The notes below the pieces were generated by a model. It had not been told where the DNA came from. It worked only from the letters and a program-made list of their open reading frames with translations, and did not search any database. The translations under genes and the position numbers were made by a program. This document shows, piece after piece, positions 1 through 13,211 of a stretch of 64,000 bases of DNA (positions within the stretch are counted from its first letter, which is position 1; each line of letters opens with the position of its first letter). The DNA is from Sepiola atlantica (taxonomy: Eukaryota > Mollusca > Cephalopoda > Sepiida > Sepiolidae), in contig OY744517.1 of the NCBI GenBank assembly GCA_963556195.1, positions 81,369,214 through 81,433,213 on the forward strand. The letters run 5' to 3'.

Positions 1-1245
1 TTTATTCATTCATTTATTTATTGATTGGTTTATTTTAATTAATTTATTTATTCATGTATTCATTTATTTATTTATTATTTGATTCATTTATTTATTAATT
101 TATTTATACAGTTATTTATTTATTCATTTATTAATTCATTTATTTATTTATTTATTCGTGTATTTATTTATTAATTTATTTATTCATTTATTGATTTATT
201 TGAATTTATTTATTTATGTATTTATTTATTTTGTCATTTATTTATTTGTTTATTTATTCATTTATTTATTTATTTATTAATTTATATATTAATTAATTAA
301 TTAATTAATTTATTTATTTATTAATTTATTTATTCGTTTATTTATTTATTCATCTTTTTATTTATTCATATTTTTATTTATTTATTTATTCATATATTTA
401 TTTATTCATGAATTTATTTATTTATTTATTTATTTATTCAGTTACTCATTTATTTATTCATTTATTTATTTATTCATTTATTTATTAATTTATTTATTCA
501 TTTATTTATTTTTTTATTTTTTTTATTTATTCATTTATTCATTTATTTATCTATTCATTTTTTATTTATTCATTTATTTATTTATTTATTTATTTGTTTA
601 TTTATTCATTTATTTATTTATTCATTTAATATTTATTCATTTATTTATTTATTTATTGATTTTTTATTTATTAATTTATTTATTTATTCAGTTTTTTTAT
701 TTATTCATTTTTTATTTTATTTATTTATTTATTTATTTATTCATTTATTTATTCATTTTGATTTATTTTAATTTATTTACTTATTTATGTATTTATTTAA
801 TTTTTATTTATTTATTTATTATTGTTTATTATTTATTCATTTATTTATTTATTCATTTATTTATTTGTTTATTTATCTATTTATTTATTTATTTATTAAT
901 TACTTTATTTATTAATTATTTAATTTATTTATTTATTTAGTTAGTTATTTAGTTATTTATTTATTCGTATATTTATTTATTCATCTTTTTATTTATTCAT
1001 ATATTTATTTATTTATTTATTTATTCATATATTTATTTATTCATGTATTTATTTATTCATTTATTTATTTATTTATTTATTCATTTACTCATTTATTTAT
1101 TAATTTATTTATTTATTCATTTATTAATTCATTTATTTATTTATTCATTTAATTATTTTTATTTATTTATTCATTTATTCATTTATTTATTTATTCATTT
1201 TTTATATATTCATTTATTTATTTATTTATTCATTTATTGGTCAAA
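1..1245. repeat. TTTA/TTCA tetranucleotide array
   Basis: About 1.2 kb of slightly diverged TTTA units with interspersed TTCA, TTAA and TTGA variants, cut by the window edge. All open frames here (Leu/Ile/Phe/Tyr-rich peptides) are translations of the simple repeat and are not genes. Confidence 0.97.
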
Positions 1246-2110
<865 letters not shown>

Positions 2111-2149
2111 TACTAATAAACAATGCTTCAAGCAAACTACATAAACCTG

Positions 2150-2192
<43 letters not shown>

Positions 2193-2194
<2 letters not shown>

Positions 2195-3060
2195 GTATTT
2201 GAAAATATTTTTTTGTAGCATTGAATTAAATAAGCCCAAGGTGTTTTAACATAAATATAGTTCGGATAGATAGAAAAAAAACTTTTGCATGTATTCATTC
2301 AGATAATTTAAAAACAAACACTTTGGGATTATTTAATTGAATGACACAACAAAATATTTTTTATTTTCGCATCATCTCAAACAGAGAAAAATCCGTTCAA
2401 CACACATTTTATATCTACTCGTTGTGTGAGCCTCTGCAAAAAAAATGATTCATGCATGTTTGCGTGCGTGTCCACCTTGTTGAGTAGTTATCATCGCCAA
2501 TCTCCACAGAAAATCATCCATCTGCGTGTCTTCTTACCAGTCAGTTACTATAGAAACCTACGACAATTCGAAAATGTCCATTCTTCGTTATAACAAAATA
2601 TGAACGTTTCAATATTGATTTTTATTAATACATTTCTATTTACTTTTCATTGTAATTTCAATTTAATTGATATTTTAATCATTATTCAAATTCAGAACTG
2701 ATTTTAGCACAAAATGTTCGCTTACTATTCTAATTGAACACTAATTTTCTTGAAAATAATACCTATAAATATAACTGAGCTACAAATACTTCTACTAATA
2801 TAAAATAGTACCTCCCTTTCAATGTTTGTGTAGAGACTAGAAACACTAATATTTACAATTCCTCTAATTTAAAAACAAAATATTCTTACCTCTAAGTTAC
2901 TACGTTGCTGCGATAATTTTATTTCTTAATGAAGAAATAATACGAATGTTTAAATGTTCATTATTATTGTTTATAAATTAAATAATAAAAAACCCACTAT
3001 TATTAATAATTATAGATTATTTAAAAAATCTAGTAAAAACACTCAGATGGGGTACAGAGG
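2193..3060. other. AT-rich intergenic stretch
   Basis: Nothing recognisable on either strand: no long open frame, no repeat matched elsewhere in the window. Confidence 0.5.
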
Positions 3061-3071
3061 TTGGGATAGGA

Positions 3072-3195
3072 GTTTCTTGAGTTCTTCATTTTGGCAGTTT
3101 CTTGAGTTCTTCGTTTTGGGAGTTTCTTGAGTTCTTCATTTTGGGAGTTTCTTGTGTTCTTCATTTTGGGAGTTTCTTGAGTTCTTCATTTTTTT
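3072..3195. repeat. 25-bp tandem repeat, about 5 units
   Basis: Units start at 3072, 3097, 3122 and so on, of the form GTTTCTTGAGTTCTTCATTT plus TGGGA, with one or two substitutions each. Confidence 0.93.
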
Positions 3196-3441
3196 CCCGA
3201 CAACGCCCATTCACAGATCTCGCTAGTGAATTAAATCATTTCTACTTTAAAAAAAGATTTTTTAAATTTTAAAATCTTACATTGGAATTTTGAACTGCTT
3301 TTGAGAATTTTGTTTACGTTATAAATTACTTAACATTTTGGATGTGACGTATTTGGCTAGAAACCGAGAGAATACTATTTTGTAGGTTGAGGTGACATTA
3401 GAGTGTGATGACATTATATTTGAATAAAAACAGAAAGTTTC

Positions 3442-3594
3442 GCCGATGAGACAGTCGGGGGAACCGGTGAGTTTCAAAGGGCTGGAGTGTTGACCGAGAC
3501 GGGCATTTTGGAAGCCGTGATTTCTTTTGCAGAAGAGATACAGAGAATTAAGAATTTGTGCTATGCATTCGTAAAGAACCATACAAGCAAGTAG
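3442..3594 (+). other. Coding-like stretch, possible terminal exon
   Basis: A GC-richer block reads through on the + strand as an ordinary-looking acidic/hydrophobic peptide containing ETGILEAVISFAEEIQRIK and ending at TAG 3592-3594. There is no good upstream start; AACAG|AAAG just upstream could be an acceptor but lacks a pyrimidine tract. The reverse strand is also open (3319-3606), so strand choice is uncertain. No family recognised. Confidence 0.15.
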
Positions 3595-3707
3595 AAATTG
3601 TTGCATTCTTTCTCTATCATTTCACAATCTAAAGTCAGGCAGCGTGATTTTTTTTTCGTTTTGATAAGTTCGTGTTTAACACTAAACTTGAAAGTGTAAA
3701 CATTGTA

Positions 3708-3810
3708 ATGTCGATTGAGGAATGTATCAAAAATATTTACAGAATTACGTCACCGATCGAGAGAGGTTCGAGAAAAACACCAGAACAGATTGGACGATTG
3801 AAGTAAGCGG
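3708..3810 (+). other. Small ORF, possible first exon
   Basis: ATG at 3708 opens about 32 codons beginning MSIEECIKNIYRITS and ending with TAA inside a donor-like sequence (GAA|GTAAGC). If spliced there, the stop would be avoided. No family recognised. Composition is more balanced than the flanks, which is the only support. Confidence 0.15.
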
Positions 3811-4879
3811 ACGTTCCGTTTTTTGTTTTTTTTTGCTCCCTCTATCTGGGTCTGGGGAGTTGACTATGTTTATAATGCGGAGTGTGCTTAAAGGAATGTT
3901 GACATTCTACTTGCAATAAATTGTAAGCTATATATATATAAAAAATAATTTCTTGTTTTCGATTTGTTCATTGCTGCTGCAACACCTTTCCATTTGGGGG
4001 CCAGTAAAGAACACGGGGACAACGTTACATTTGTATCATGCAATTTATTCTAAGTGACTACCCTAAACGTTTGGAATATGCAACTATTTCAGCCACCGGA
4101 CAGGCAGGTGGTAATTATATTTTAGTTTTCGTCTTATGTTTGTCCCTATCATAAGATGTATCTTGAGACTTGAAACACAAGCGTAACCTTTGCTAGAACC
4201 ACATTTTCACGTATTTCTTATGTTATATACCGATACTTGATTAGCTTCGTTAGTTGCTGTTCCTAATGGAGACCAGCATGGTGAGCGTTTTCCCAGGCAA
4301 CTTACCGTTGCATCTACTCCTCTAATTCAAGGACATTTAACAGGTCGGCGTCAGGTTGCTTTTAACTGCAATCAGGCAGCGTTCATATCACGTTTAGTTC
4401 ATCCATCTAGTAAGAAATGTTTGTATGATGACAGTTTAAATGGAAAAAAAACTTTCGATTTTCTAAATTCAATTGTGTAAAATGTTCGTTAAAAATCATT
4501 GAACGAAGAACTGTAATGTTTGATGATTATGTGTAAAGCCAAAAATACTATATTGTTTTTTTTATGCCGGAGTTCTTGCTCTTTTATTTATAATTCCCAC
4601 TAAGCATGATACTAGTATTATACTAGACAACCCGTAACCCGTTGGGTTAACGTTGGTACATTGTACATTAGTGTATATATTTAGTTCCTTAACTGATTGT
4701 GATGGTAAATACATAGATATTTTAAAGTGCATTTTCTTTGTTGGTAATCTATGGAACATGTGTGCGAAACTTATCAACCATTATTAAATTTGTTTTAGTA
4801 GCCATATTGCATTTTTAATTAAAACGCTCAATGAAAAAAAAGTTTGTATAATTCAGTTTTTAACGGATTCTAATTTTAA
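3811..4879. other. Intergenic, nothing recognised
   Basis: Mixed-composition sequence without a supported gene. Around 4600-4640 a segment with AACCCGTTGGGTTAACG resembles the CCAACGGGT segments at 51.17 and 56.31 kb. Confidence 0.4.
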
Positions 4880-5014
4880 ATGACGAGCAACACCGGAGAC
4901 AATCGCGAATTGTCTTGGCTTTGCGAGCGCCTCTCTATCGCCATTATTGGTGGAAACGCCTTGAGTTTGCTCGCGGCCTGCCAAACCAGCCGGACATTCG
5001 AAGAAAACTATTGA
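4880..5014 (+). other. GC-richer island with 44-codon ORF
   Basis: ATG at 4880 to TGA at 5012-5014 encodes a small peptide with LSIAIIGGNALSLLAA in the middle. The opposite strand is open over the same interval (4853-5068), and both frames look amino-acid balanced. It stands out from the AT-rich surroundings and could be an exon on either strand. No homology recognised and no flanking splice pair established. Confidence 0.18.
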
Positions 5015-5489
5015 CTGTGATACGATTATATATAAGGAATCCGGATTTCTTGATATTGAACCAAACAATGTCCAAGTGACGAATACGGGATTTATTAATT
5101 ATTTATTGAATTATTAATCTTATAGTTTACTTTTTCACCGAATGGATCAGTGTAATATATTTGTTTCTTATTTTTTTAATTTGTGATTGAATAAAAAAAT
5201 AAATTATTAAAAAAATAATAAAATTAATGATTTTAGATTAAAACTCGCTTAAAATATTCTAAGTAGACTTTTTTTTATTCAGTTTCAAATTGTTGCTCTT
5301 CGTGTCATGATTTGATTGGTTAATTTGAGTCACGCATCAGTTTGAGAATATAAACACACTTGGCAGACTACAGTTTCACTATTTTTCCTCAGATAAATAT
5401 ATGAGGTTGATTTGTCAACAACTGATTTTTATCTCCGTGGATACGATTTTTATTCTTTAGGAAAATAGTGTATACGTTAAATTATTTCC
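5015..5489. other. AT-rich intergenic stretch
   Basis: Nothing recognised other than A/T runs. Confidence 0.5.
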
Positions 5490-7427
5490 CCATGGAGGGA
5501 AACCTTCTCACTCCCTGCCGACCAGTGTGCAATTGAATTAACTAAATTGGTCAAAGCAGGCATTGAAGCCTATGTCCCCATGCGAAAATTCTTTAGCAAG
5601 CCCCATTCTCCCCAATGGTTCACCTCGGAATGTGCAGCTGCCATTGCTGAGAGGCAACAAGCATTCCGTAAATTCGGCCGCCATAAGTCAGCTACTAATA
5701 GACATAAGTTTATAGAGTCAAGAAATAATTGCAAGGCCGTGATAGGCGAAACAAAGAGTAGGTATAATGAGTTAACAAAAAATGCATTCAGTCACAGAAA
5801 CTAGGTACTCGTGATTTCTGGAAAATCTATAATAGTGTAGTGAATAATGGTCAATCAACGATTCCCCCACTATCAAACCACAATGATGTCGTTTGCACGC
5901 CCACTGATAAGGCTGAACTACTTGCCCAGCGTTTCGCTTCTAACTCCACCTTGGACTCAAAAAACCACCCCCTCCCCAAATTCCCATTGCGGACCGAAGC
6001 CACACTTGATAACCTGGTCATCACACCATCCCAGGTCAGAGACATCATAAAAAACCTTGACACCTCCAAAACTTGTGGGCCTAATCTTATACCTGTAATA
6101 GTAATAAAGAAATGCTCTGCTGAACTGGCCCCTGTCCTCTCCAAACTCTACAATAAATGCCTAGCTGAATCTTGCTTCCCCGATAGCTGGAAAATTGCCT
6201 CTGTGGTACCAGTCTACAAGAATTCTGGGAATAGAACAGATCCTCAGAACTAACGCCCAATCAGTCTACTGCTGATCTTTGCTAAAATCTTTGAATCCGT
6301 AATCAATCTAGCTATAGTACGGCACTTAGTTAATGCTAAACTTCTTTCTGACCGCCAGTATGTATTTAGACAAGCACGATCTACTGCAGATATCCTAAAG
6401 GTCATCTCAGAACGCATGTATCATACACTGGACAAGGCAGGTGAAGCTAGGGCCGTAGCGCTTGATATATCCAAAGCCTTTGACAAGGTATGGCATAAAG
6501 GGCTTCTCCTGAAAATACGCTCATACGGTATTACTGGGCAATTACTTAATATAATTAGATCCTTCCTAACCAAAGGAAAAATCCAGGTTGTCCTCGATGG
6601 CCGTTCATCTAAGCAACATGACATAAATGCTGGTGTACCCCAGGGATCTATCCTTGGACCTTTGTTGTTCCTGATCTATATAAACGATCTCCCTGATGAC
6701 ATAGAGTCTGAGATTGGTTTATTTGCTGACGACACCACGCTTTACTCTCGCCATGTTGTCAAAACAGACGGGATCATATCCGAGGCAATGGCTGAATCCT
6801 TAAAAAATAACCTCCAGGCTGTAGTTGATTGGGTCATAAATGGTTGGTAACTTTCAATGCTGCAAAGACAAAGCTCCTTTCCTTCAATAACTACAAGAAA
6901 CCTCTCCAACCACCGATTGTCATGGCAAATAACACCCTACCTGAGAGTTCATCATTCAAACTCCAAAGAAGGTTGGCTCCCTCTATCGTGCTAGTAAACT
7001 CCTCACACCTGACATTATCCTGTATCTCTACAAAGCCACCATCCGCCCATGCATGGTGTATTGTTGCCACATCTGGGCTGGTGCATCATTTACTACTCTC
7101 TCCCTCCTTGACAAGGTCCAAAAAAGAGGCGCCAACCTAATAGGTCCCTCACTGTCAACCAAGCTCCAGTTCCTGTCCCATCGCCGCAATGTAGCATCCT
7201 TGTGCTTGTTTTACAAATACTTCAATGGATTATGCTCCGATGAATTGGCTACTCTGGTGCCCCCTCGACGTAAATTCACTAGACCAACTCGACAATCAAC
7301 TAAATCCCATTCATTCACTGTGGAGGTCCCCAGATGCCGGAGAGCTTTCTACTCAAATAGCTTCTTTCCTCGTGCTGCTGGCCTCTGGAACTCCCTCCCT
7401 GCCCCCTGTTTCCACAAACTAATGTAA
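5490..7427 (+). pseudogene. Non-LTR retrotransposon ORF2, family A (broken)
   Basis: Reverse-transcriptase gene of a Jockey/I-like LINE, truncated at the 5' end so the endonuclease is missing. Motifs in order: linker with SPQWFTSECA, FWKIYNSVVN, the RPISLL block, motif A AVALDISKAFDKVWHKGLL near 6454, motif B GVPQGSILGPLLFLIYINDL near 6631, motif C LFADDTTLY near 6717 with both aspartates intact, then the C-terminal HIWAGAS and GLWNSLP blocks. It is dead: the frame changes near 5800, an in-frame TAA at 6251 replaces the Tyr of the usual NYRPISLL, the frame changes again near 6840, and near 6960 a short deletion removes about 30 codons with another shift. A poly(A) tail follows at 7556-7570. 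Clade beyond Jockey/I-like is not certain. Confidence 0.9.
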
Positions 7428-7570
7428 ACAGACATCTCGCTGTGCAGATCCCAGTTTAGGTTGTCCCCCCCCCCCAACCTTCTCCCCTTTTCTTTCTTCT
7501 CAGTAGCCCCTTACGTCTACAGTGGTGACCTGCCTTGTTTGGGGTGAACTATGTTTAAAAAAAAAAAAAA
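5490..7570 (+). mobile_element. LINE family A copy with poly(A) tail
   Basis: Covers the broken ORF2, a ~130-nt 3' UTR with a C-rich run at 7466-7475 and a terminal A run. The 3' UTR and last ORF portion recur in reverse at 44407-44768, which defines the 3' end of the family. I could not find a convincing target-site duplication; the 5' boundary is set where recognisable coding starts. Confidence 0.85.
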
Positions 7571-8495
7571 TTTTAATTTTTCGTGTAAGCTTGATATTAT
7601 GACATCGAAAATAATTTTAAATATACTATAATAGAATTGAGATGTTTATTTTGTTAATTTAATTGACTAACATGTCAATTTGAGCTGTAGACATTCTTCT
7701 GTGGATTTGATGACAGTTTAAATTTATTTTCTTGGAAAAGTACCAAAATCTTTTTTAAATATATGGCTTAAAAGTCATTGGTTAAAGTTATATTTAACTA
7801 TTGTTTTATGATGAAAATTTTTACAAATGTTTAAGTTATGTTTGGGAGATAAAGATCAAATATTTACCAAACTTTATTGAAAATATCTAAGAAAAACCCT
7901 GATTTTTTTATATTTAGTCAAAACGACTAATTATTTAAAAAGTATAAGCTAATATTCATTTACCTATATGGAAAAAAAATAAAAATTACTAAACTTATTC
8001 CTAAAATATTTAATTTTAAAATCTTACAGCCCAGAAATTTACATTGTAATATTTAAAGAAAAAGAATGGATATTTAAGATATTAACATTAATCAACTTAG
8101 AATATTAATACGTATTTCCTTTTCAGAATACAAAGTAATATTTGAAAAAATTTAATTAAAATGAAAAAAAGAAGAAATATAGAAACCAGACATTTTTCTC
8201 GAGACTCCAAGTATCGTTGTTAAATATAACTTTTTTTTCAATTAATTTTGTCGTCTGCTAATGATATTTGAACGAACTTTAAAATAATAGAAGAGTATGA
8301 AAATTTTCCACATATAAAAATAATATTTATTGTAAAGGTGGGAATTGTGAGTATTTAATATTTTTATATGAAAAAATATGCATGCCAATCTTTTTTTCTT
8401 CTTTATCTTAAATAAATATTTTATTCATTATACAAGCTCACTTATTCTTTTCATTTACATTTTTCATTGTTAACCGAGAAAAGGAGTGCATGGAC
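7571..8495. other. AT-rich intergenic stretch
   Basis: Nothing recognised; long A/T runs only. Confidence 0.5.
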
Positions 8496-8665
8496 GGCGA
8501 CACCGGGGGCGGGGCAGAGGGGGCTCAAGAGCCCCCTCCACTTTTTAACTCCCCCCCCCACTTTACGGTCATCAATAATGAAGTTATATATGCATATGTT
8601 TAACCGCCCCCCCCCCACTTTTTAGGAGAGCCCCCCCCCCTCACTTTTATAACTGTCCCGCCGGT
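8496..8665. repeat. G/C-tract-rich repeat-like block
   Basis: An abrupt GC-rich island in AT-rich DNA, with CGGGGGCGGGGCAGAGGGGG, the palindrome GGGGGCTCAAGAGCCCCC and three C8-C9 runs each followed by ACTTT. It resembles a degenerate miniature transposon, but the ends do not pair well, so class and borders are open. Confidence 0.4.
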
Positions 8666-9160
8666 CCTGGAGTGTACAGATGAAAACGTTTGTGGATTAA
8701 TTTCTTTTTTTTTTCATTGCTTTAAATGGTCGAGTAAATTTCGAGCAACGGAAAGTCCAAAATGTAATATTAATTTTTTTTTTTTTTTCAAATTAAGTTC
8801 GTTTTCAGGAGGTTCGGTAATTTGTTCCAAATGAAAAATAAATGCGTATTCTTACTACTACATAAACGTTGACGTAAAAATAAGTAGAAAAGAAAACGAT
8901 GCTTTTTCTCTACCTAATTTCTATAAAAAATACCAAGAGGAATAAAGGTAAAGCGGACTTTGGTGAACATAACTAATTTAATTTGTCAAGTAAAATGGTA
9001 TGTATAATGAAATTGTTACTTATTCAGCATTCTGGATTAATGAGAGAATCAAGAAACATCATTTATTTTTTCGGAAATGAGAGCAACTCTTATCAAATTA
9101 TTCAGCTAAAACTAATGATAATGAAATGTTCATATAAAGAATAAAACTGCTTAAGAATAG
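8666..9160. other. AT-rich intergenic stretch
   Basis: Nothing recognised. Confidence 0.5.
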
Positions 9161-9167
9161 GGATTTG

Positions 9168-9561
9168 TTTTCTTCTTGTGTTTATAAACCAAGAAATATT
9201 TCTATGCAGCATAACTGATAGGTAAACCAGCATACTAATCCCGTTAAAGTAATTTGCATTTATGTTGAAGTTATTTAACTAGTGTGCTTATTCACGGCCG
9301 TCGTAATACCCCAGGCCAGTTCACTGAGTCAAGTTTTTTTTAGTGACGTCATTGATAATGGTTAGTAAGAACCACTATCAATGACGACTGGAAGGCGCTG
9401 AGGTGCATGTGTGAGAGTTCATCTTTTTTCAACAAGTCATCAGAGCAAGCAGACTGCCCTCTTTAATTCACTTGGAAATCATTGTTAACTTGTTCTTGTG
9501 ACTTTATTCTTGTTGTGTTTATAAACCAACAGATATTTCCATGCAGCATAACTGATACTAG
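9168..9561. repeat. 55-bp direct repeat pair around a short palindrome
   Basis: The block ending in TATGCAGCATAACTGATA at 9168-9222 recurs at 9505-9561 with a few substitutions. Between them, 9342-9388 is an imperfect palindrome whose arms are GTGACGTCATTGATAATGGT and its near reverse complement; each arm carries a CRE-like or half-CRE TGACG motif. Confidence 0.75.
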
Positions 9562-10074
9562 TCTTTTCATTCGATGTAGACCAGGTTGTCATAACAATCA
9601 ACTCAAACATTAAAAATAATCTGGAAAGAATGAACTTATTTAAAGAATTAATATTAGATCAGACAAATTATTTTTCAAAGAAAAATTTTCATGTTTTAAA
9701 AATTAAAAAAATTATAACAATTTTATTATTAAGTATTAATTTAATGTTTGCTGTCTAGCCTATGCAAATTACATGAAATAATATACTTGCATTAAAATTT
9801 CTAATAAAGTAATGGATTAATTATATTTCGTGATCGTTAATTAATAAATACTGAAGGTTTTATTAAAATTGGTTAATTTCCTGAATTTTTATTAATTTTT
9901 AAGTGAAACGAAGGGGTCAAAATGCCCATAGTCTGACTGTTCGTCAGATCTCGTTTGTTACTTTAGAGCATGACGTCATTTCCCAGTGCACTGTCTTTGT
10001 TATATTACGATGGTCGTGGCCATGGTCAATCTTGCAAAAAATTTAAATTGTCATGTCTCTACCCACCCACTTCT
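9562..10074. other. AT-rich intergenic stretch
   Basis: Nothing recognised. Confidence 0.5.
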
Positions 10075-10289
10075 TCTCCAATTGTTGTGTATTTGAAGAT
10101 GTACTATACTGTAATTTTGATGCTTTCTTTGAATTCGAACTTTGGTGTGTATACCCTGTGCTGATGAAGAGACTTGGTATCAATAAAGGTTCATTTCGTC
10201 TCGGAAACGATCGTACACTAAACCGTTGTTGATGTTGAATTCTTGGAACGAATATTAATAAATATGTCATAAATTTGTTTATCCCTGAA

Positions 10290-10358
<69 letters not shown>
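10075..10358 (+). repeat. Dispersed repeat R2, copy 1, with (TA)n end
   Basis: About 215 bp matched in reverse at 33413-33600. Shared blocks include GTTCGAACTT (reverse), GATGAAGAGACTTGGTATCA, CTCGGAAACGATCGTAC and TTCTTGGAACGAATAT. The repeat ends in a (TA)n of about 68 nt; copy 2 ends in (TA)n plus (CA)n at the equivalent side. Class unknown, possibly a SINE with a microsatellite tail. Confidence 0.82.
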
Positions 10359-10359
<1 letters not shown>

Positions 10360-10360
10360 C

Positions 10361-10675
10361 CGAAACAGTTTTTCATGGTAAACAACTGATGATCCCTTAA
10401 ATAATGTTAGAAGCAAACTAATATAATAACTGTAAAAGTTAAATTGAGTTACATGAGTGATTTTCCACTGAACGACTTGGGACTTAAGGTTTTTTTGGGT
10501 TTTTTTTTTAAATATATAGTTTTAATGGTTAAGAAACTTCCAAGACTATATATATATATATACGGTTATTGATGAAGTGACAATTTGATCAGTACCACTG
10601 GAGAGCCAATAATTTTATAACTGTTCTGTTTTTAAATCTCCAAAACAGTTACATGGTAAACAGCTGATGATCCCC
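10361..10675. repeat. 38-bp direct repeat pair next to (TA)n
   Basis: AAACAGTT..CATGGTAAACARCTGATGATCCC occurs at 10361-10398 and again at 10637-10674. A short (TA)n lies between at 10547-10562. Probably the ends of a repeat family. Confidence 0.7.
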
Positions 10676-10871
10676 GTTTCATATTTCACAATTCAAGTTA
10701 AGGTCCCCTGTTTTTGTTTCCATTTTATATACTTGAATCCCCTTTTGTATTTGTGAATTTTTCAGCAGTAAGTCGATTTATGCAAGTGCTAAGTCTGTGA
10801 TATTTTGGATTTAGCTGGGAATGTAAACTGCATTTTCTTTCTTTGTTTAAAATGACTCAAAGCTTCTTTAG

Positions 10872-10874
<3 letters not shown>

Positions 10875-10938
<64 letters not shown>
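10875..10938. repeat. (TA)n microsatellite
   Basis: About 64 nt of pure TA. Confidence 0.98.
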
Positions 10939-10940
<2 letters not shown>

Positions 10941-11119
10941 GAAATGAATAAGGAAAAACCAAGAGATTTTTTTTTATATATTCATCAACGCTTCGTCTTT
11001 ATTGTAAGACTTCCTGAGGATGATAATTTGAAGAAAAATGTCATGCAAGTACATCGAAATTTGGGGTTGACATGATGCAGAGCTGAAGGAAAGTATAAGC
11101 CGTGGCTACTATGAGCGCT

Positions 11120-11145
11120 GGATATATATATATATATATATATAT

Positions 11146-11176
<31 letters not shown>
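11120..11176. repeat. (TA)n then (GA)n compound microsatellite
   Basis: About 26 nt of TA followed by about 28 nt of GA. Confidence 0.97.
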
Positions 11177-11180
<4 letters not shown>

Positions 11181-11589
11181 TTGAACGCAGTCACTCACAG
11201 CCCAACACTTTTTATATATAAAATGAGTCAATTTTATTTCTACCAGTATGCTGAAATACATTTCAATTATAAATGTTCTTGAAGTAAACGAAATTGAAAC
11301 ATTTCTTAAAATACACATTACGTAGAAACAATTTTTGGGGGGTGCGGATTGTCCTCTGCAGCCGCAATCGCTAATATCGTAATTTTGTAAATTTGAACAA
11401 AATTCGACGCAAGATAACAAATATATATAATAAGTAAAAGTACAAAATGAAATAAAGATATGATTGTTTATTAAAGAAGAATAAGGGAATGAATATTGCC
11501 AAGAATGGCTGCATAAATGTCCTTAAACAAATGATATAGAATCAGGTAACAATAAAAACAACAAATGTAGCAGTCATCAATACTTTTGA
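11177..11589. other. Intergenic, nothing recognised
   Basis: No supported gene; reverse-strand open frames here translate the GA microsatellite. Confidence 0.5.
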
Positions 11590-11965
11590 ATGCGTAATCA
11601 CTGTCCCTGTGAGCTGACTTGTCCAATCAAATCACAGGGCGCAGTAATATCGTTAGTTCCCCAAGGGACTACTTATGTCCCCTTAGGGTTCGAGGAAAAA
11701 GATCAGACGACCTCCTGGCACCAGCTGGGACACATCGCAGAGAGCACCAGCGAGGAACGAGGAAACGCTCTCTCTCCCGCCGCCGTCGCCACTTGACGAC
11801 TACTACCATCTTCACCTGAAGAAAATCACGGGCAGCCCTAAGAACTCTTATATTCTTCCTCAGACGGACACTGTCCCACTCTCTTCTACCTATACCAAAC
11901 GGTATAGGCAACCTTGAGTTAATAAAACCCCTTTTTGTTATAGTTACAGAAATACTTTTCGTTGT
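11590..11965 (+). repeat. LTR-like repeat, copy 1
   Basis: GC-richer than its flanks. Near its end the palindrome CCTATACCAAACGGTATAGG (11887-11906) is followed by TTAATAAAAC, an AATAAA polyadenylation signal. The same arrangement (palindrome, then AATAAA, then GTTTCGTTGTTG) recurs at 13920-14330, so both look like LTRs, or solo LTRs, of related elements. No internal domain is adjacent. Confidence 0.5.
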
Positions 11966-12560
11966 TCCGTTTCTTTACGAGAAGATGAAAGGATAACCCC
12001 TTTCATCCACCCATTCATCACCTTACGCAAATACAACGACAGGGATGAAAAACACACACCTAAAAGTCGTGCTCTTTACACAAAGTAAACAATAAGATAT
12101 TCCGTATATTTTTGTCATTTTTATCACTCATTGGCACCGCGTGGGGGCTTGCTGACTACAAATATTTTCTTTCTTTCATTTGAATTGAAATTCCTCGCAG
12201 AGAATTGAGAAAGTTATCACAAAAGAATCTTGACACAAAGTAAAGATAAAATAAGTTCCCAATCTTGATGAATAGTAAGAAACATTTTCACTTCACGAGG
12301 TAATATTAAAATCCCCACTCGTGCTGCGCAGGCGGCCTTAATGGTGGCAGAAACCAAAAGCTCACAACCAATCAAAATCAAGGTACGTTCCTTTTCCAAA
12401 TACCAGTTTAACGGTTTTCCCCACCAGATATGGATATTTGGGGGGGGGGGGGGTCTAGCTAGTAAAATTTGGATCTAGTGGCTAGCTGTTTTTTTTTCTG
12501 TAAAATCTGAAGATTTCGTTTACCACCGGCACAACCACAATTTCAGATCTCAGTTAACTT
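11966..12560. other. Intergenic with a G14 run
   Basis: No gene seen. A poly-G tract sits at 12440-12453. Confidence 0.5.
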
Positions 12561-12561
12561 A

Positions 12562-12892
12562 CTTTGGCTAAGATCAAAGTGTAGTATCTGTTCCGATGGA
12601 TACTGCACCCCATAGACTGGTATTGTCTTGGCCTTCGGGGCTTGATTTACGCCGGTCTATGAGTCTTTCCTGTGCAGTTCTAGGAGGTCCACCCTCCCAG
12701 GGTTCGCCTCCCCTCTTTGGGGAGGAGTAAGTTTATTGCTTACTGCCTGAGGCGTCCCTACCGGGGAATGCCGACGGAGCTGCCCAGGCAATTTTTAAAC
12801 TCCACTTTCCCGACCCGACCTTGGATCACATCTTACTTGTGGGAGTAAGATAAAAAAACTGGCCTTGTGCCTAACTCCTGGAGAGGAGTAAA
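12562..12892 (+). mobile_element. U2-headed SINE, long form, copy 1
   Basis: The 5' end reads TTTGGCTAAGATCAAAGTGT then AGTATCTGTTC, which is the start of U2 snRNA with one extra A. This includes GTAGTA, the branch-site-recognition segment. A ~290-bp body follows (CTAGGAGGTCCACCCTCCCA, CGGGGAATGCCGACGG and others) and the conserved tail CCTAACTCCTGGAGAGGAGT. Body identical in order to the copies at 16.7, 50.2, 55.9 and 60.0 kb. Confidence 0.92.
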
Positions 12893-13211
12893 TCAATAGT
12901 CATCATATGATACCATTTCTTAAGCTATATTCCATACATTATATATACAGAACAGTAGTAGTTGTACATTTAAATAAAAATGTCAAATATTCTCGGGATT
13001 CCCAACCCTATGAATCCTAATCCACCATCTTTTGTTAAACTACATTTCTCGATTAGTCAAATACATAACTTGCCCCTTGTTTGTTTGTTTTTTTAAATTT
13101 TTTTACATTTAAATTAAATACAATTAATATTAAAGTGACAAATAATTTAATTAAGATTAAAATTTAAAAATATGCATAGAAAACACGAAATATGATGTAT
13201 ATTCGTTTTAT
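12893..13211. other. AT-rich intergenic stretch
   Basis: Nothing recognised. Confidence 0.5.
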
